Assembly: GCA_021787435.1 (NCBI GenBank)
Contig: JAJYLY010000015.1
Coordinates: 1-53,139, forward strand
Length of the DNA: 53,139 nucleotides
DNA from: Pseudomonadota bacterium
GTDB lineage: Bacteria; Pseudomonadota; Gammaproteobacteria; Burkholderiales; Gallionellaceae
Direction: 5' to 3'
Shown here: positions 35,544 through 44,963 of the stretch, piece after piece
Position numbering within the stretch: position 1 is the first letter of the stretch
Layout of the letters: each line of letters opens with the position of its first letter
Program-made: the position numbers and the translations under genes
Notes under the pieces: generated by a model
The model's database searches: none
Seen by the model: the letters and a program-made list of their open reading frames with translations, nothing else
What the model was told of the DNA's origin: nothing

Positions 35544-36269
35544 ATGAACACATTGTTTGCGATATTTATTTACTTTTCGACACTGGTGTTCGTTGTCGGC
35601 TTGCTGCAACGCATCCGTAGTTATGCCGGTACGCCGGCGCCGCTCAAGATACCCACCACGCCTGCGCCGGTAACAAGCGGCGGTGTCATGCTGCGCATGA
35701 CGCGCGAGGTGGTGCTTTTTGAAAGCCTTTTCAAAGCAAATCTGTGGACTTGGGCAGCAGGATGGCTGTTCCACGCCAGTATGCTGTTGGTTGTATTGCG
35801 CCATCTTCGCTATTTCACAGATCCTGTATGGGGTTGGGTGGTCTTCATACAACCCTTCGGCATCTACGCGGGCATCACCATGTTGCTCGGCCTGTTTGGA
35901 CTGCTGGCCAGAAGGTTTTTTGTCGAGCGCATACGCTATATATCGACGCCATCGGATTATTTGATGCTGGTGCTGCTGATCGGTATTGCAGCTTCAGGGC
36001 TGCTGATGAAATTCGCAGGCCATCCTGATGTCATTCTGGTCAAAAACTTTTTTATTGGCCTGATGCATTTAAGCATCCAACCATTACCGGCGAATGCGGT
36101 TTTATATGTGCATCTTTCGCTGGTATTTACGCTTTTACTCATCTTTCCAATGAGCAAGCTTTTACATGCGCCAGGGCTGTTCTTCTCTCCCTCGCGCAAT
36201 CAGACCGACAATCCGAGAGAAAAGCGTCATATCGCTTCCTGGGCTGTCAAACTGGAATCGGAGAAATAG
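35544..36269 (+). CDS. dsrM: DsrM, heme b membrane subunit of DsrMKJOP
   Basis: The 241-residue protein has about five membrane helices with His residues suited to bind heme b (in WLFHASMLLVVLRHLRY and in MHLSIQPL/VLYVHLSL). I use the ATG at 35544; a TTG at 35532 would add four residues, and neither has a good RBS. DsrM resembles NarI-type cytochrome b and passes electrons between DsrK and the quinone pool. It is nearly fused to dsrK (one base between stop and start). Confidence 0.93.
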   Translation: MNTLFAIFIYFSTLVFVVGLLQRIRSYAGTPAPLKIPTTPAPVTSGGVMLRMTREVVLFESLFKANLWTWAAGWLFHASMLLVVLRHLRYFTDPVWGWVVFIQPFGIYAGITMLLGLFGLLARRFFVERIRYISTPSDYLMLVLLIGIAASGLLMKFAGHPDVILVKNFFIGLMHLSIQPLPANAVLYVHLSLVFTLLLIFPMSKLLHAPGLFFSPSRNQTDNPREKRHIASWAVKLESEK

Positions 36270-36270
36270 T

Positions 36271-37800
36271 ATGGCTGATATCGTCGCGCCAGCCTATCGC
36301 ACTATCCCCATTATCCCTGAGTTGAAGCCCGGGGCAATGGAGGGCAAGGGGCCGTTTGTCGCCTCGGACAAGATCAATGAAGCCCTTGGATTTCCCGGTC
36401 ATCTTGTGGATGACTGGCATGACAAGGCGATAGCGAAGATGGGTGATCTGCTGTCGCGTTATCGCTCGCTCAAAGTTTACATGGATGCTTGCGTGCACTG
36501 TGGCGCATGCTCTGACAAGTGCCATTATTTCATCGGCACACAGGATCCAAAGAACATGCCTGTCGCGCGTCAGGATCTGATGCGCAGCGTCTACCGCCGC
36601 TATTTCACTTTGCCTGGAAAATTGTTTCCCAAGCTCGTCGGTGCGCGCGATCTGACCAAGGAAGTGCTTGATGAGTGGTTCAATTATTTCCATCAGTGCT
36701 CGGAGTGTCGCCGCTGTTCTGTGTTCTGTCCCTATGGCATCGATACCGCTGAGGTCACCATGGCCGCACGCGAGATCCTCGATTCTGTAGGTTATGGGCA
36801 GAAGTATTCCAACGAAATCATCGGCAAGGTGCACAAAATAGGCAATAACCTGGGGCTGCCAGGACCTGCGCTGAAGGATACCCTGGAGGGCTTGGAAGAG
36901 GATGTCAAGGATGCGACCGGCGTCGATGTGCGCTTCCCGATAGATGTGAAGGGTGCAGAAGTGCTGCTGATCACGCCCTCCGCGGATTTCTTTGCGGAGC
37001 CCCATATCGACAGCCTAATTGGTTACGCCAAAGTTTTTCATGCGACGGGGACGAGCTGGACATTGTCGTCGATGTCATCCGAGGCGGGCAATTTCGGCAT
37101 GTTCATAGGAAACTACGAACAGTTGCGCACGATTGCGATGCGCATACGCCAAGCGGCGCTAGAGCTGGGCGTGAAGCGCATTGTAGTCGGTGAATGTGGT
37201 CATGCATGGCGTGTTGCCTACAGCTTCTGGAATACCTTGACGGGTGTGGGTGATGGCGCAGATCCCAATGATCGCTTTGCGCAGATGCTGCAAAAGCAAC
37301 TGGATCATCGCTATAAGCAGCCCGCACATATCTGCGAATTTACCTGGGACATGATACAGGACGAGCGTCTGGTCTTTGACAAGTCAAAGAACGATAAATA
37401 TGTGATCACCTTTCACGACTCCTGCAACGTGGCGCGCGGCTCAAACATGGGCGGATATCCAGGCGGACAGTTTGACATTCCGCGCAACATCATCCGTGCA
37501 GTTGCGACCAATTTTGTCGAGATGGACTCATCGACCATCTATGAAAGAACATTCTGCTGCGGTGGCGGTGGCGGCCTGTTGACCGATGATCTGATTGACG
37601 TTCGTGTCAAGGGTGCATTGCCGCGCATGGAGATGCTGCAGCAGGTGAAGGATGGTCATGGCGTGAACTTCATGGCCTGTATCTGTGCAATATGCAAGGC
37701 GCAGTTCACCAAGGTTTTGCCGATTTATGGATTTGACCGGAAGGTGATAGGCGGTGTGCACCAGCTGGTCAGCAATGCAATTCAATTGGGTGTTAAGTAA
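36271..37800 (+). CDS. dsrK: DsrK, HdrD-like iron-sulfur subunit of DsrMKJOP
   Basis: I start at MADIVAPAYR, one base after dsrM's stop. The 509-residue protein has two 4Fe-4S motifs (CVHCGACSDKCHY and CSECRRCSVFCPYG) in the first 160 residues. HdrD-type CCG-like regions follow, including FHDSCNVARGSN and TFCCGGGGG and then CICAICKAQF, which carry the special catalytic cluster used to handle the DsrC trisulfide/disulfide. It faces the cytoplasm, bound to DsrM. It is the key contact between DsrC chemistry and the membrane. Confidence 0.96.
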   Translation: MADIVAPAYRTIPIIPELKPGAMEGKGPFVASDKINEALGFPGHLVDDWHDKAIAKMGDLLSRYRSLKVYMDACVHCGACSDKCHYFIGTQDPKNMPVARQDLMRSVYRRYFTLPGKLFPKLVGARDLTKEVLDEWFNYFHQCSECRRCSVFCPYGIDTAEVTMAAREILDSVGYGQKYSNEIIGKVHKIGNNLGLPGPALKDTLEGLEEDVKDATGVDVRFPIDVKGAEVLLITPSADFFAEPHIDSLIGYAKVFHATGTSWTLSSMSSEAGNFGMFIGNYEQLRTIAMRIRQAALELGVKRIVVGECGHAWRVAYSFWNTLTGVGDGADPNDRFAQMLQKQLDHRYKQPAHICEFTWDMIQDERLVFDKSKNDKYVITFHDSCNVARGSNMGGYPGGQFDIPRNIIRAVATNFVEMDSSTIYERTFCCGGGGGLLTDDLIDVRVKGALPRMEMLQQVKDGHGVNFMACICAICKAQFTKVLPIYGFDRKVIGGVHQLVSNAIQLGVK

Positions 37801-37823
37801 TAACTTACCGGAGGTAGCTAGAA

Positions 37824-39791
37824 ATGTCAGAAACGATGGAAACTCCCCAAAAGGTCACCTTTCGCCGTTACAAGGATGGCGACAGCAAAGTGCACAGATG
37901 GACTGATAAGATTTTTCAAGCCAGTCATACGCACAAATGTCCTACCTACATACAGTCTACTCCTCCGTGCCAGGGAAGCTGCCCTGCCGGCGAAGATATC
38001 CGCGGCTATCTGGCGATTGTTCGCCAGACCGAGAAACCGCCTGTCGGCAAGGATGGGAAGCCTGTCATGCCGTGGCAAGAATATGCTTGGCGTCGTCTGA
38101 CGGAAGCCAATCCGTTCCCATCCGTGATGGGTCGCGTCTGCCCTGCGCCCTGCGAGACGGGCTGCAATCGCAATGCGCTGGAAGATCACGTTGGCATCAA
38201 TTCTGTCGAGCACTTTCTTGGCGAATATGCCATTGCCAATAATCTTTCGTACAACAAGACTGCGGAACCTACCGGCAAAAAAGTCGCCGTGATCGGCGGC
38301 GGCCCGGCCAGCCTGTCCTGCGCTTACCAGCTGACCTTGAGGGGCCATGAAGTCACAGTATTCGATGATCATGAGCATCTGGGCGGCATGATGCGCTATG
38401 GTATCCCAGGTTTCCGCACGCCACGCGATGTGCTTGATGCGGAAATCAAACGCATCACCGATCTGGGGGTCAAGACCAGAATGAATTGCCGCGTGGGCAC
38501 CGATGTCACGATCGATGAGTTGCGTCGTGAATTCGACGCGGTGTTTCTAGGCATGGGTGCGCAGGCTGGCCGCGCGCTACCTCTGGCTGACAGCGCTGCG
38601 CCCAACGTTGTGACTGCGACGGCATTCCTCAAAGCTTTCAACGATGGTCGCCTGCAGCATGTTGGCAAGCGAGTGGTTGTGGTCGGCGGCGGCGATACGT
38701 CGATCGACGTTGCAACCGTTGCGCGTCGTCTGGGTCACCTTGAGTCATCCAAGCCCACCGATTTCGAGCAGGCGATTGCAGGGCAGATGGCTCACGATGT
38801 GGCTGAGATTTCAGTCAAGCGGGGTGCCGATGTAACGTTGACTTCGATCTTCAACATCGACAAGATGGCTGCGAACAAGCATGAAATCGATCAGGCGCTG
38901 GCTGAAGGCATCGACATCCGCGGTAGTTTGGTGCCGGTTGGCATTGTGCGCGGTTCGGACGGACGTGCGACGGCGCTGCGCGTAGCCAGGTGTGAGGCGA
39001 AGATGGCTGGCGGCAAGCTGGATATCAAGAATATCGAAGGCAGCGAGCATGACATTCCTGCCGACTTGATCGTTTCCGCGATCGGTCAGGCAGTGGACTT
39101 TACCGGACTTGAAGAATTTAACAATGGCAAAGGGTTGGTTTCGACCGACAAGAATTACATGGTTGCGGGTTACAATAATGTGTTTGCCGGCGGCGATATC
39201 ATTAAACCGCATCTTCTGACTACCGCAATTGGTCACGGTTCGATTGCTGCGGACGGCATAGACAATTATCTGAAAGGACATGATCTGGAGAAGCGTCCCA
39301 AGATCGATGCACATCAGTTCGACCTGATGCGCAAGATGATGGAAAAAGGCCTTGAGGTCAAGGAGACGCACGAGCCCTTGCGTGGCACCTGCGATTCGAA
39401 TGTGGCTGTTCACAACTTTGACAACCGCTCCGACCGTTATATCATTCCGCATGATCAGCTGTTCTTGGGACACTTTAGCATCGTCGCCCGCAATAAGCGC
39501 AATGTGACCACGCTAGATGCGCAATCCGCGTTGGGTAACTTCGAAGACCGTTTGGGCGTGCTGTCGCAGGATCTGGCGGTTGCAGAAGCCAAGCGCTGCA
39601 TGAGCTGCGGAATGTGTTTTGAATGCGACAACTGCGTTGTGTATTGCCCGCAGACAGCCGTGTTCCGCGTGCCCAAGGCAAAATCCACGCTGGGTCGTTA
39701 TGTTGATACAGACTACAACAAGTGCATAGGCTGTCATATTTGCGCGGATGTGTGTCCGACAGGATACATACAGATGGGTCTGGGTGAGTAA
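37824..39791 (+). CDS. dsrL: DsrL, NAD(P)H:acceptor flavo-iron-sulfur protein
   Basis: The 655-residue protein is related to glutamate synthase small subunit. An N-terminal cysteine cluster (about 45-130, PCQGSCPAG...CPAPCETGCNRNA) leads into an FAD site (VAVIGGGPASLSCAYQL) and a nucleotide site (VVVVGGGDTSIDVATVARR). A C-terminal ferredoxin part follows with CMSCGMCFECDNC and CIGCHICADVCPTGY. It is essential in sulfur-oxidising Dsr systems and takes electrons from DsrAB to NAD(P). The RBS GGAGG is strong. Its presence supports an oxidative operon. Confidence 0.96.
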   Translation: MSETMETPQKVTFRRYKDGDSKVHRWTDKIFQASHTHKCPTYIQSTPPCQGSCPAGEDIRGYLAIVRQTEKPPVGKDGKPVMPWQEYAWRRLTEANPFPSVMGRVCPAPCETGCNRNALEDHVGINSVEHFLGEYAIANNLSYNKTAEPTGKKVAVIGGGPASLSCAYQLTLRGHEVTVFDDHEHLGGMMRYGIPGFRTPRDVLDAEIKRITDLGVKTRMNCRVGTDVTIDELRREFDAVFLGMGAQAGRALPLADSAAPNVVTATAFLKAFNDGRLQHVGKRVVVVGGGDTSIDVATVARRLGHLESSKPTDFEQAIAGQMAHDVAEISVKRGADVTLTSIFNIDKMAANKHEIDQALAEGIDIRGSLVPVGIVRGSDGRATALRVARCEAKMAGGKLDIKNIEGSEHDIPADLIVSAIGQAVDFTGLEEFNNGKGLVSTDKNYMVAGYNNVFAGGDIIKPHLLTTAIGHGSIAADGIDNYLKGHDLEKRPKIDAHQFDLMRKMMEKGLEVKETHEPLRGTCDSNVAVHNFDNRSDRYIIPHDQLFLGHFSIVARNKRNVTTLDAQSALGNFEDRLGVLSQDLAVAEAKRCMSCGMCFECDNCVVYCPQTAVFRVPKAKSTLGRYVDTDYNKCIGCHICADVCPTGYIQMGLGE

Positions 39792-39797
39792 CGCGAG

Positions 39798-40181
39798 ATG
39801 AGTGTGCCGGGTCTACGTCTGTTGCTGCTGGTATTGATCAGCCTTTGCATTCCGAATGTATGGGCTGATCAGTCCTTGCCCTATAAAATTGACATAGGCC
39901 GTGGCGGGCACTGCGTGAGAGATCCCGTGTGGATGCGCAAGAATCACATGAATCTCTTGATCCATCAGCGCGATTTGACGGTGCGTGAAGGAAAACCCAA
40001 TAAAGAAATTGACCTCAGGAATTGTGTGGAATGTCATGCCAGCACCAAGGATGACAGCGTGATTGCAAGAAGCGACAGTTTCTGTGTTGCGTGCCATCGC
40101 TATGAGGCAGTCAAGATAGATTGTTTTGAATGCCATTCCGGTATACGCAAGAGTGCGTGGCTGCAGAGGAATGCGAAATGA
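39798..40181 (+). CDS. dsrJ: DsrJ, periplasmic triheme cytochrome c of DsrMKJOP
   Basis: The 127-residue protein has a signal segment (to about residue 24, WADQ), which often stays as an anchor in DsrJ. Three CxxCH heme sites follow: CVECH, CVACH and CFECH. The conserved non-heme Cys in GHCVRDP, known as an unusual heme ligand in DsrJ, is present. It is periplasmic and part of the DsrMKJOP complex. Its stop overlaps the start of dsrO (ATGA). The RBS is weak. Confidence 0.95.
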   Translation: MSVPGLRLLLLVLISLCIPNVWADQSLPYKIDIGRGGHCVRDPVWMRKNHMNLLIHQRDLTVREGKPNKEIDLRNCVECHASTKDDSVIARSDSFCVACHRYEAVKIDCFECHSGIRKSAWLQRNAK

Positions 40182-40891
40182 ATGACATCCAGGACCAGCG
40201 TAGAAATTTCTTGAAGACTTCAGTCGGGGTTGCGGCAGTTGCGATTGCACCAGGACTGTTATTGTTCAAAGTTGCTCATGGCAAGTCAGATGATGACAGC
40301 AAGGTTAGATGGGGCATGCTTATCGACACTGCGAATTGCGCTGAAGGGTGCAAGGACTGTGTGACCGCTTGCAATAAGGAAAACGGCTTGTCAGGCGGAC
40401 TGGCCCCGACGGACTCTCAGTGGATCAGAAAAATCGAGATCAAAGATGTCAGTACTGGACATCAGTTCGCGTTGCCTATGATGTGTCAGCACTGTGCTGA
40501 ACCTCCTTGCGTGGATGTATGTCCTACAGGTGCTTCCTTCAAGCGGTATGACGGTATCGTGCTGGTGGACAAGCACCGTTGCATCGGTTGCCGTTATTGC
40601 ATGATGGCCTGTCCGTACAAAGCGCGCTCCTTCGTGCATGCACCGCTGCATGATCAGAATCCAGATGTGCCGAGAGGGAAGGGGACGGTGGAGAGTTGCA
40701 CGATGTGCGTTCATCGTGTTGATGAAGGCAAGCAACCTGCCTGCGCAGAAGCATGCCCGAATAAATCCATACTGTTTGGTAATCTGCACGACCCCAATAG
40801 TGAAATCGCCAAGAAGATACGCGCCGTTTCCTCGGCTCAAGTTCGCGCCGATTTGAATTTGAATACCGGCATTCGCTATCAAGGAATCTGA
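40178..40891 (+). CDS. dsrO: DsrO, periplasmic ferredoxin-like subunit of DsrMKJOP
   Basis: I start at MNDIQDQRRNF, overlapping dsrJ's stop; the frame is open further upstream but lies inside dsrJ. The 237-residue protein has a Tat signal (RRNFLKTS, then AVAIAPG) and four ferredoxin-type cysteine clusters (CAEGCKDCVTACN, CQHCAEPPCVDVCP, CIGCRYCMMACP, CTMCVHRVDEG...CAEACP). It belongs to the NrfC/PhsB family and passes electrons between DsrJ and the membrane protein DsrP. Confidence 0.95.
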   Translation: MNDIQDQRRNFLKTSVGVAAVAIAPGLLLFKVAHGKSDDDSKVRWGMLIDTANCAEGCKDCVTACNKENGLSGGLAPTDSQWIRKIEIKDVSTGHQFALPMMCQHCAEPPCVDVCPTGASFKRYDGIVLVDKHRCIGCRYCMMACPYKARSFVHAPLHDQNPDVPRGKGTVESCTMCVHRVDEGKQPACAEACPNKSILFGNLHDPNSEIAKKIRAVSSAQVRADLNLNTGIRYQGI

Positions 40892-40893
40892 TC

Positions 40894-42078
40894 ATGTCGA
40901 CATCCTTTGCTTTGCAGCAACAAAAAAACCGTTTGTATTATGCACTCCTTGCAGGAGCCGGGCTGGTAGTCATGCTCGCCTTGTATGCGGTAGGCTTGAT
41001 GGAAGAAAAAGGGCACATCATCACGGGCATGAACAATCAGGTTGTATGGGGGCTGCCTCATGTGTTTGCGATTTTTCTGATCGTGGCAGCGTCCGGCGTT
41101 CTGAATGTCGCTTCCATCGGCTCGGTATTCGGCAAGGCCATCTACAAGGCGCGTGCCCCGCTGGCAGGTCTTTTGTCGATTGCGATGCTTTCAGGAGGTC
41201 TCGCCGTTTTGATGCTGGATCTTGGGCGTCCTGAACGTTTCATGCTGCCTGCGTTGGACTTCAACTTCACCTCTGTGTTTGCTTGGAACGTGGTTCTTTA
41301 TTCCGGCATGTTTGGGCTGGTGATCGCATATCTTTGGGCGATGATGGATAAGCGCATGAATGTTTACAGCAAGCCTCTGGGGCTAGCCGTATTCGCTTGG
41401 CGGTTCATTTTGACGACAGGCACAGGCCTGATCTTTGCTTTTTTGACGGCTCGGCAGGCCTATGGTTCTGCGGTGTTGCCACCGATGTTCATCGTGATGT
41501 CCTTTGCCTGGGGGTTGGCGGTTTTTCATATCGTGCAGATGGCAATTTATGCCTGGAATGACAAGGTGCTCGAACCGGAAATTTTGGAGCGTAAGAAGCG
41601 CCTGCTTGGCGTGTTCATTCTGGGTTCATTGTATATGGTTGTTGTTTATCACATGACCAATCTGTATTTTGCGCACAGGATAGGGTTTGAGCGTTTCATT
41701 CTGCTCGACGGCGGTGTCTATTCTTCGCTGTTCTGGTGGGGTTATGTGCTGATTGGCAACGTGCTGCCGCTGGCGCTGATCTTTCTGCCCGGGATGAAGA
41801 ACAGAAAATCGGCGCTGACAGCTTCGCTGGCGGTGGTGCTGGGCGGTTTTGTATTTCTGTATGTGTTCATCATCGGTGGTCAGGCCTTTCCGCTGGATAT
41901 TTTCCCGGGATATGAAGTGAGCAGCACCTTCGGCGACGGTCAGATTGCGAGCTATACGCCCTCCATTTACGAAATCCTGTTGGGACTTGGAGGCTTGGCA
42001 ATTGCGTTCATCATCACCACGGTCAGCGTGCATGTGTTGAATTTCATGCCGCATGACAAGTCTTACGTTGCGGATTAA
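40894..42078 (+). CDS. dsrP: DsrP, NrfD-family membrane subunit of DsrMKJOP
   Basis: The 394-residue protein has about ten membrane helices and belongs to the NrfD/HybB-type quinone-interacting family. It has the LDLGRPERF segment near residue 108, typical of NrfD-like subunits. With DsrO it forms the second quinone module of DsrMKJOP. It follows dsrO after two bases and precedes dsrN by 17. Confidence 0.94.
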   Translation: MSTSFALQQQKNRLYYALLAGAGLVVMLALYAVGLMEEKGHIITGMNNQVVWGLPHVFAIFLIVAASGVLNVASIGSVFGKAIYKARAPLAGLLSIAMLSGGLAVLMLDLGRPERFMLPALDFNFTSVFAWNVVLYSGMFGLVIAYLWAMMDKRMNVYSKPLGLAVFAWRFILTTGTGLIFAFLTARQAYGSAVLPPMFIVMSFAWGLAVFHIVQMAIYAWNDKVLEPEILERKKRLLGVFILGSLYMVVVYHMTNLYFAHRIGFERFILLDGGVYSSLFWWGYVLIGNVLPLALIFLPGMKNRKSALTASLAVVLGGFVFLYVFIIGGQAFPLDIFPGYEVSSTFGDGQIASYTPSIYEILLGLGGLAIAFIITTVSVHVLNFMPHDKSYVAD

Positions 42079-42095
42079 TTTGCCGTAAGGCAGTC

Positions 42096-43508
42096 ATGAA
42101 CCGCTTTCTCATCTCGGCAGCACACAAGTCATCAGGCAAGACGATGGTCAGCATAGGGCTGTGTGCTGCCCTGAAAGCTCGCGGTCATGTTGTGCAACCC
42201 TACAAAAAAGGGCCAGATTACATCGATCCGATGTGGTTGTCGCAGGCGGCATGCAGACCTTGCCGCAACCTCGACCTGTACCTGATGTCCAATGAAGACA
42301 TCGTTTCAACTTTTTCCCGACATGTTGCAGAAGTGAATCTGGTAGAGGGCAACAAGGGGCTCTACGACGGCCTTGCGCTGGATGGCAGCAATAGCAATGC
42401 GGCCCTTGCCAAAATGCTCGATCTGCCGGTGTTTCTGGTGATCGATGCGCGCGGCATGACCCGCGGCATCGCACCGCTGATTCTGGGTTATCAGGCATTC
42501 GATCGCGATATCAACATAGCTGGTGTGCTGCTTAACAATCTGGGCGGCAGTCGTCATGAATCTAAGCTGCGCGCGGTGATCGAACACTATACTGATGTGC
42601 CCGTTGTGGGGGCAATTCATCACGATGAGCGACTCTCCATCGTAGAACGTCATCTCGGGCTGATGCCCAGCAATGAATCCCATGTTGCGACGGCCAAGAT
42701 CAAACAGATAGGCGAGGCGATCGCTGAGCAGGTTAACCTTGATAATCTGCTTGCTCTTTCATACAAAAAAATGCCTGAAGCACCCCAAAAGGCTGAGGTC
42801 GTCGCATTGCCCTGCCGCGACAAAGTACGCATTGCCATTGCGCGCGATCAGGCTTTCGGATTTTATTATGCGGATGATCTCGATGCGCTCGAGGCGTCAG
42901 GTGCCGAGCTTGTGCCTTTCGATGCGCTGCGCGATGCTGTCCTGCCTGAAGCGGATGCCCTTTATGTCGGTGGTGGTTTCCCGGAGACCTGCGCCGAGGC
43001 GCTGGAAGCGAACAGCGGTTTGCGCGCAGAGATCAAAAGACGTATCGAAAACGGCATGCCGACTTATGCCGAATGCGGCGGGCTGATGTATCTGTCCAGA
43101 AGCATAACGTACCAGGGAAGGACTTACGAGATGGTGGGTGCGATCCCCGGGGATGTGAAGATGCATGCCAAGCCTATCGGTCGCGGCTATGTGCATCTTT
43201 TGGAAGCAGAGTCGCATCCCTGGCCCAGACCTGATGCCGCGGCGTGTTTGATCAAAGCGCATGAGTTTCATTATTCAAGCCTTGAGAATCTGCCGGAGGA
43301 CAGCCGCTATGCTTATCGAGTCGAACGCGGTTATGGCATTGATGGAAAGCGCGACGGCTTTTTGCTTCACAATCTGCTCGCCTCTTATACGCACTTGCGC
43401 ACGATAGGCAATTGCTACTGGGCTGCCCGTTTTGTCGCCTTCATCCGCCGTGTTAAAAAAGACAGTCAATTGTCCGGCGAAGTCAGTTTGAATATCAGCA
43501 ACCTATGA
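42096..43508 (+). CDS. dsrN: DsrN, siroheme amidating enzyme (CbiA/CobB-like)
   Basis: The 470-residue protein has a P-loop-like start ([16 protein letters not shown]) and a glutamine amidotransferase half with the catalytic Cys in [13 protein letters not shown] (about residue 327) and a late His region ([11 protein letters not shown]). It resembles cobyrinate a,c-diamide synthase and in Dsr clusters is proposed to convert siroheme to siro(heme) amide, the cofactor of DsrAB. Last canonical dsr gene here; dsrR and dsrS are not found. Confidence 0.95.
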   Translation: MNRFLISAAHKSSGKTMVSIGLCAALKARGHVVQPYKKGPDYIDPMWLSQAACRPCRNLDLYLMSNEDIVSTFSRHVAEVNLVEGNKGLYDGLALDGSNSNAALAKMLDLPVFLVIDARGMTRGIAPLILGYQAFDRDINIAGVLLNNLGGSRHESKLRAVIEHYTDVPVVGAIHHDERLSIVERHLGLMPSNESHVATAKIKQIGEAIAEQVNLDNLLALSYKKMPEAPQKAEVVALPCRDKVRIAIARDQAFGFYYADDLDALEASGAELVPFDALRDAVLPEADALYVGGGFPETCAEALEANSGLRAEIKRRIENGMPTYAECGGLMYLSRSITYQGRTYEMVGAIPGDVKMHAKPIGRGYVHLLEAESHPWPRPDAAACLIKAHEFHYSSLENLPEDSRYAYRVERGYGIDGKRDGFLLHNLLASYTHLRTIGNCYWAARFVAFIRRVKKDSQLSGEVSLNISNL

Positions 43509-43545
43509 CGAATCAATTTCAACAATCAGTTTCAGGGTAATGACA

Positions 43546-44925
43546 ATGGATTTTCTGCCTATTTTTATGAATGTCAAAGGCAGGCTGTGCCTTGTAGTGG
43601 GCGGTGGCGAAGTGGCTAAGCGCAAGGCGGGCGTGCTACTTGAAGCAGGCGCCAAGGTGCGTGTAGTCGCGCCTGAGATAGACTCTTCTCTGTCGGAGCA
43701 GGCGGGGGTTATGAGCATCGTTGCGTGTTTTGACGTGCAGCACCTGGAAGGCGTGATGCTGGTGATCGCTGCGACCAATGACCGCAGCGTGAATGAACAA
43801 GTGTCTCGATTGGCACACGAGTGCAACATACCCGTCAACGTGGTGGATGATCCTGAATTGTGCAGTTTCATCATGCCAGCCATCATGGACCGTTCACCGC
43901 TGATGGTTGCGTTTTCAAGCGGTGGAGCATCGCCTGTGCTCACGCGCATGATGCGCGGCAAACTTGAGAGCTTGATCCCGCAGAATTTCAGCCGGCTTGC
44001 AGCGTTTGCGGAACGTTTCCGGGAACAGGTGAAGCAGCGCGTCACTAATCCTGCCAAACGCCGCATCTTCTGGGAGAATGCGCTGGACGGCGTGGTTGCT
44101 GAAAAGGTTCTGACAGGAGATGAAACAAGCGCAGAATCGATGTTGCAGCAGATGCTGGCCGATGAAGACAACATCGTCAGAGGTGAGGTATACCTGGTCG
44201 GCGCAGGACCGGGAGACCCGGATCTGTTGACGTTCCGCGCACTACGCCTGATGCAGAAGGCGGACGTGGTGGTGTATGACAATCTGGTATCCAAGCCGAT
44301 CGTCGACATGACAAGGCGCGATGCCGAGCGCATTTATGTCGGAAAAAAACGCGCCGATCACACTTTGCGCCAAGAAGAGATCAATGCGCTCCTGGTGCGC
44401 CTGGCGCATGAGGGCAAACGCGTACTGCGCCTTAAAGGCGGCGACCCGTTCATCTTCGGGCGAGGCGGTGAAGAAATCGAGACGCTAGCCGCAGAGAACA
44501 TACCGTTTCAGGTCGTGCCGGGCATCACCGCGGCGTCCGGCGTGGCATCCTATGCGGGCATACCGCTTACGCACAGGGACTATGCGCAGTCCTGCATGTT
44601 TGTCACAGGGCATTTGAAGGATGGCACTATGAATCTCGACTGGGATGCATTGGCCAGACCCAGGCAGACGGTAGTGGTCTATATGGGATTGCAAGGCCTG
44701 GATACGCTGTGTGCGAAGCTGATTGAGCACGGTATGCTGGATGCGACACCTATCGCTATTGTGCAGCAGGGCACGACGCAGAATCAGCGTGTTGTCACGG
44801 GTACGCTCTCAACCTTGCCAGGGATTGCGGCTCTGGAAAAACTGCATGCGCCGACGTTGATCATCATCGGTGGTGTGGTGACGCTGCGTGAAAAATTGCA
44901 GTGGTTTCATCCGCATCATGACTGA
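43546..44925 (+). CDS. cysG: Siroheme synthase (trifunctional)
   Basis: The 459-residue protein has the N-terminal precorrin-2 dehydrogenase/ferrochelatase ([16 protein letters not shown], residues about 12-150). The C-terminal uroporphyrinogen-III methyltransferase follows ([51 protein letters not shown]). I use the ATG at 43546, which matches the usual MDxLPIF start and has AGGG eight bases upstream; an ATG at 43540 would add two residues. It supplies siroheme for DsrAB, for amidation by DsrN encoded just before. Clear operon link with dsr. Confidence 0.96.
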   Translation: MDFLPIFMNVKGRLCLVVGGGEVAKRKAGVLLEAGAKVRVVAPEIDSSLSEQAGVMSIVACFDVQHLEGVMLVIAATNDRSVNEQVSRLAHECNIPVNVVDDPELCSFIMPAIMDRSPLMVAFSSGGASPVLTRMMRGKLESLIPQNFSRLAAFAERFREQVKQRVTNPAKRRIFWENALDGVVAEKVLTGDETSAESMLQQMLADEDNIVRGEVYLVGAGPGDPDLLTFRALRLMQKADVVVYDNLVSKPIVDMTRRDAERIYVGKKRADHTLRQEEINALLVRLAHEGKRVLRLKGGDPFIFGRGGEEIETLAAENIPFQVVPGITAASGVASYAGIPLTHRDYAQSCMFVTGHLKDGTMNLDWDALARPRQTVVVYMGLQGLDTLCAKLIEHGMLDATPIAIVQQGTTQNQRVVTGTLSTLPGIAALEKLHAPTLIIIGGVVTLREKLQWFHPHHD

Positions 44926-44963
44926 CTAAAGGCGCGGCAGACCGATGAGCTTGACTGGATATC

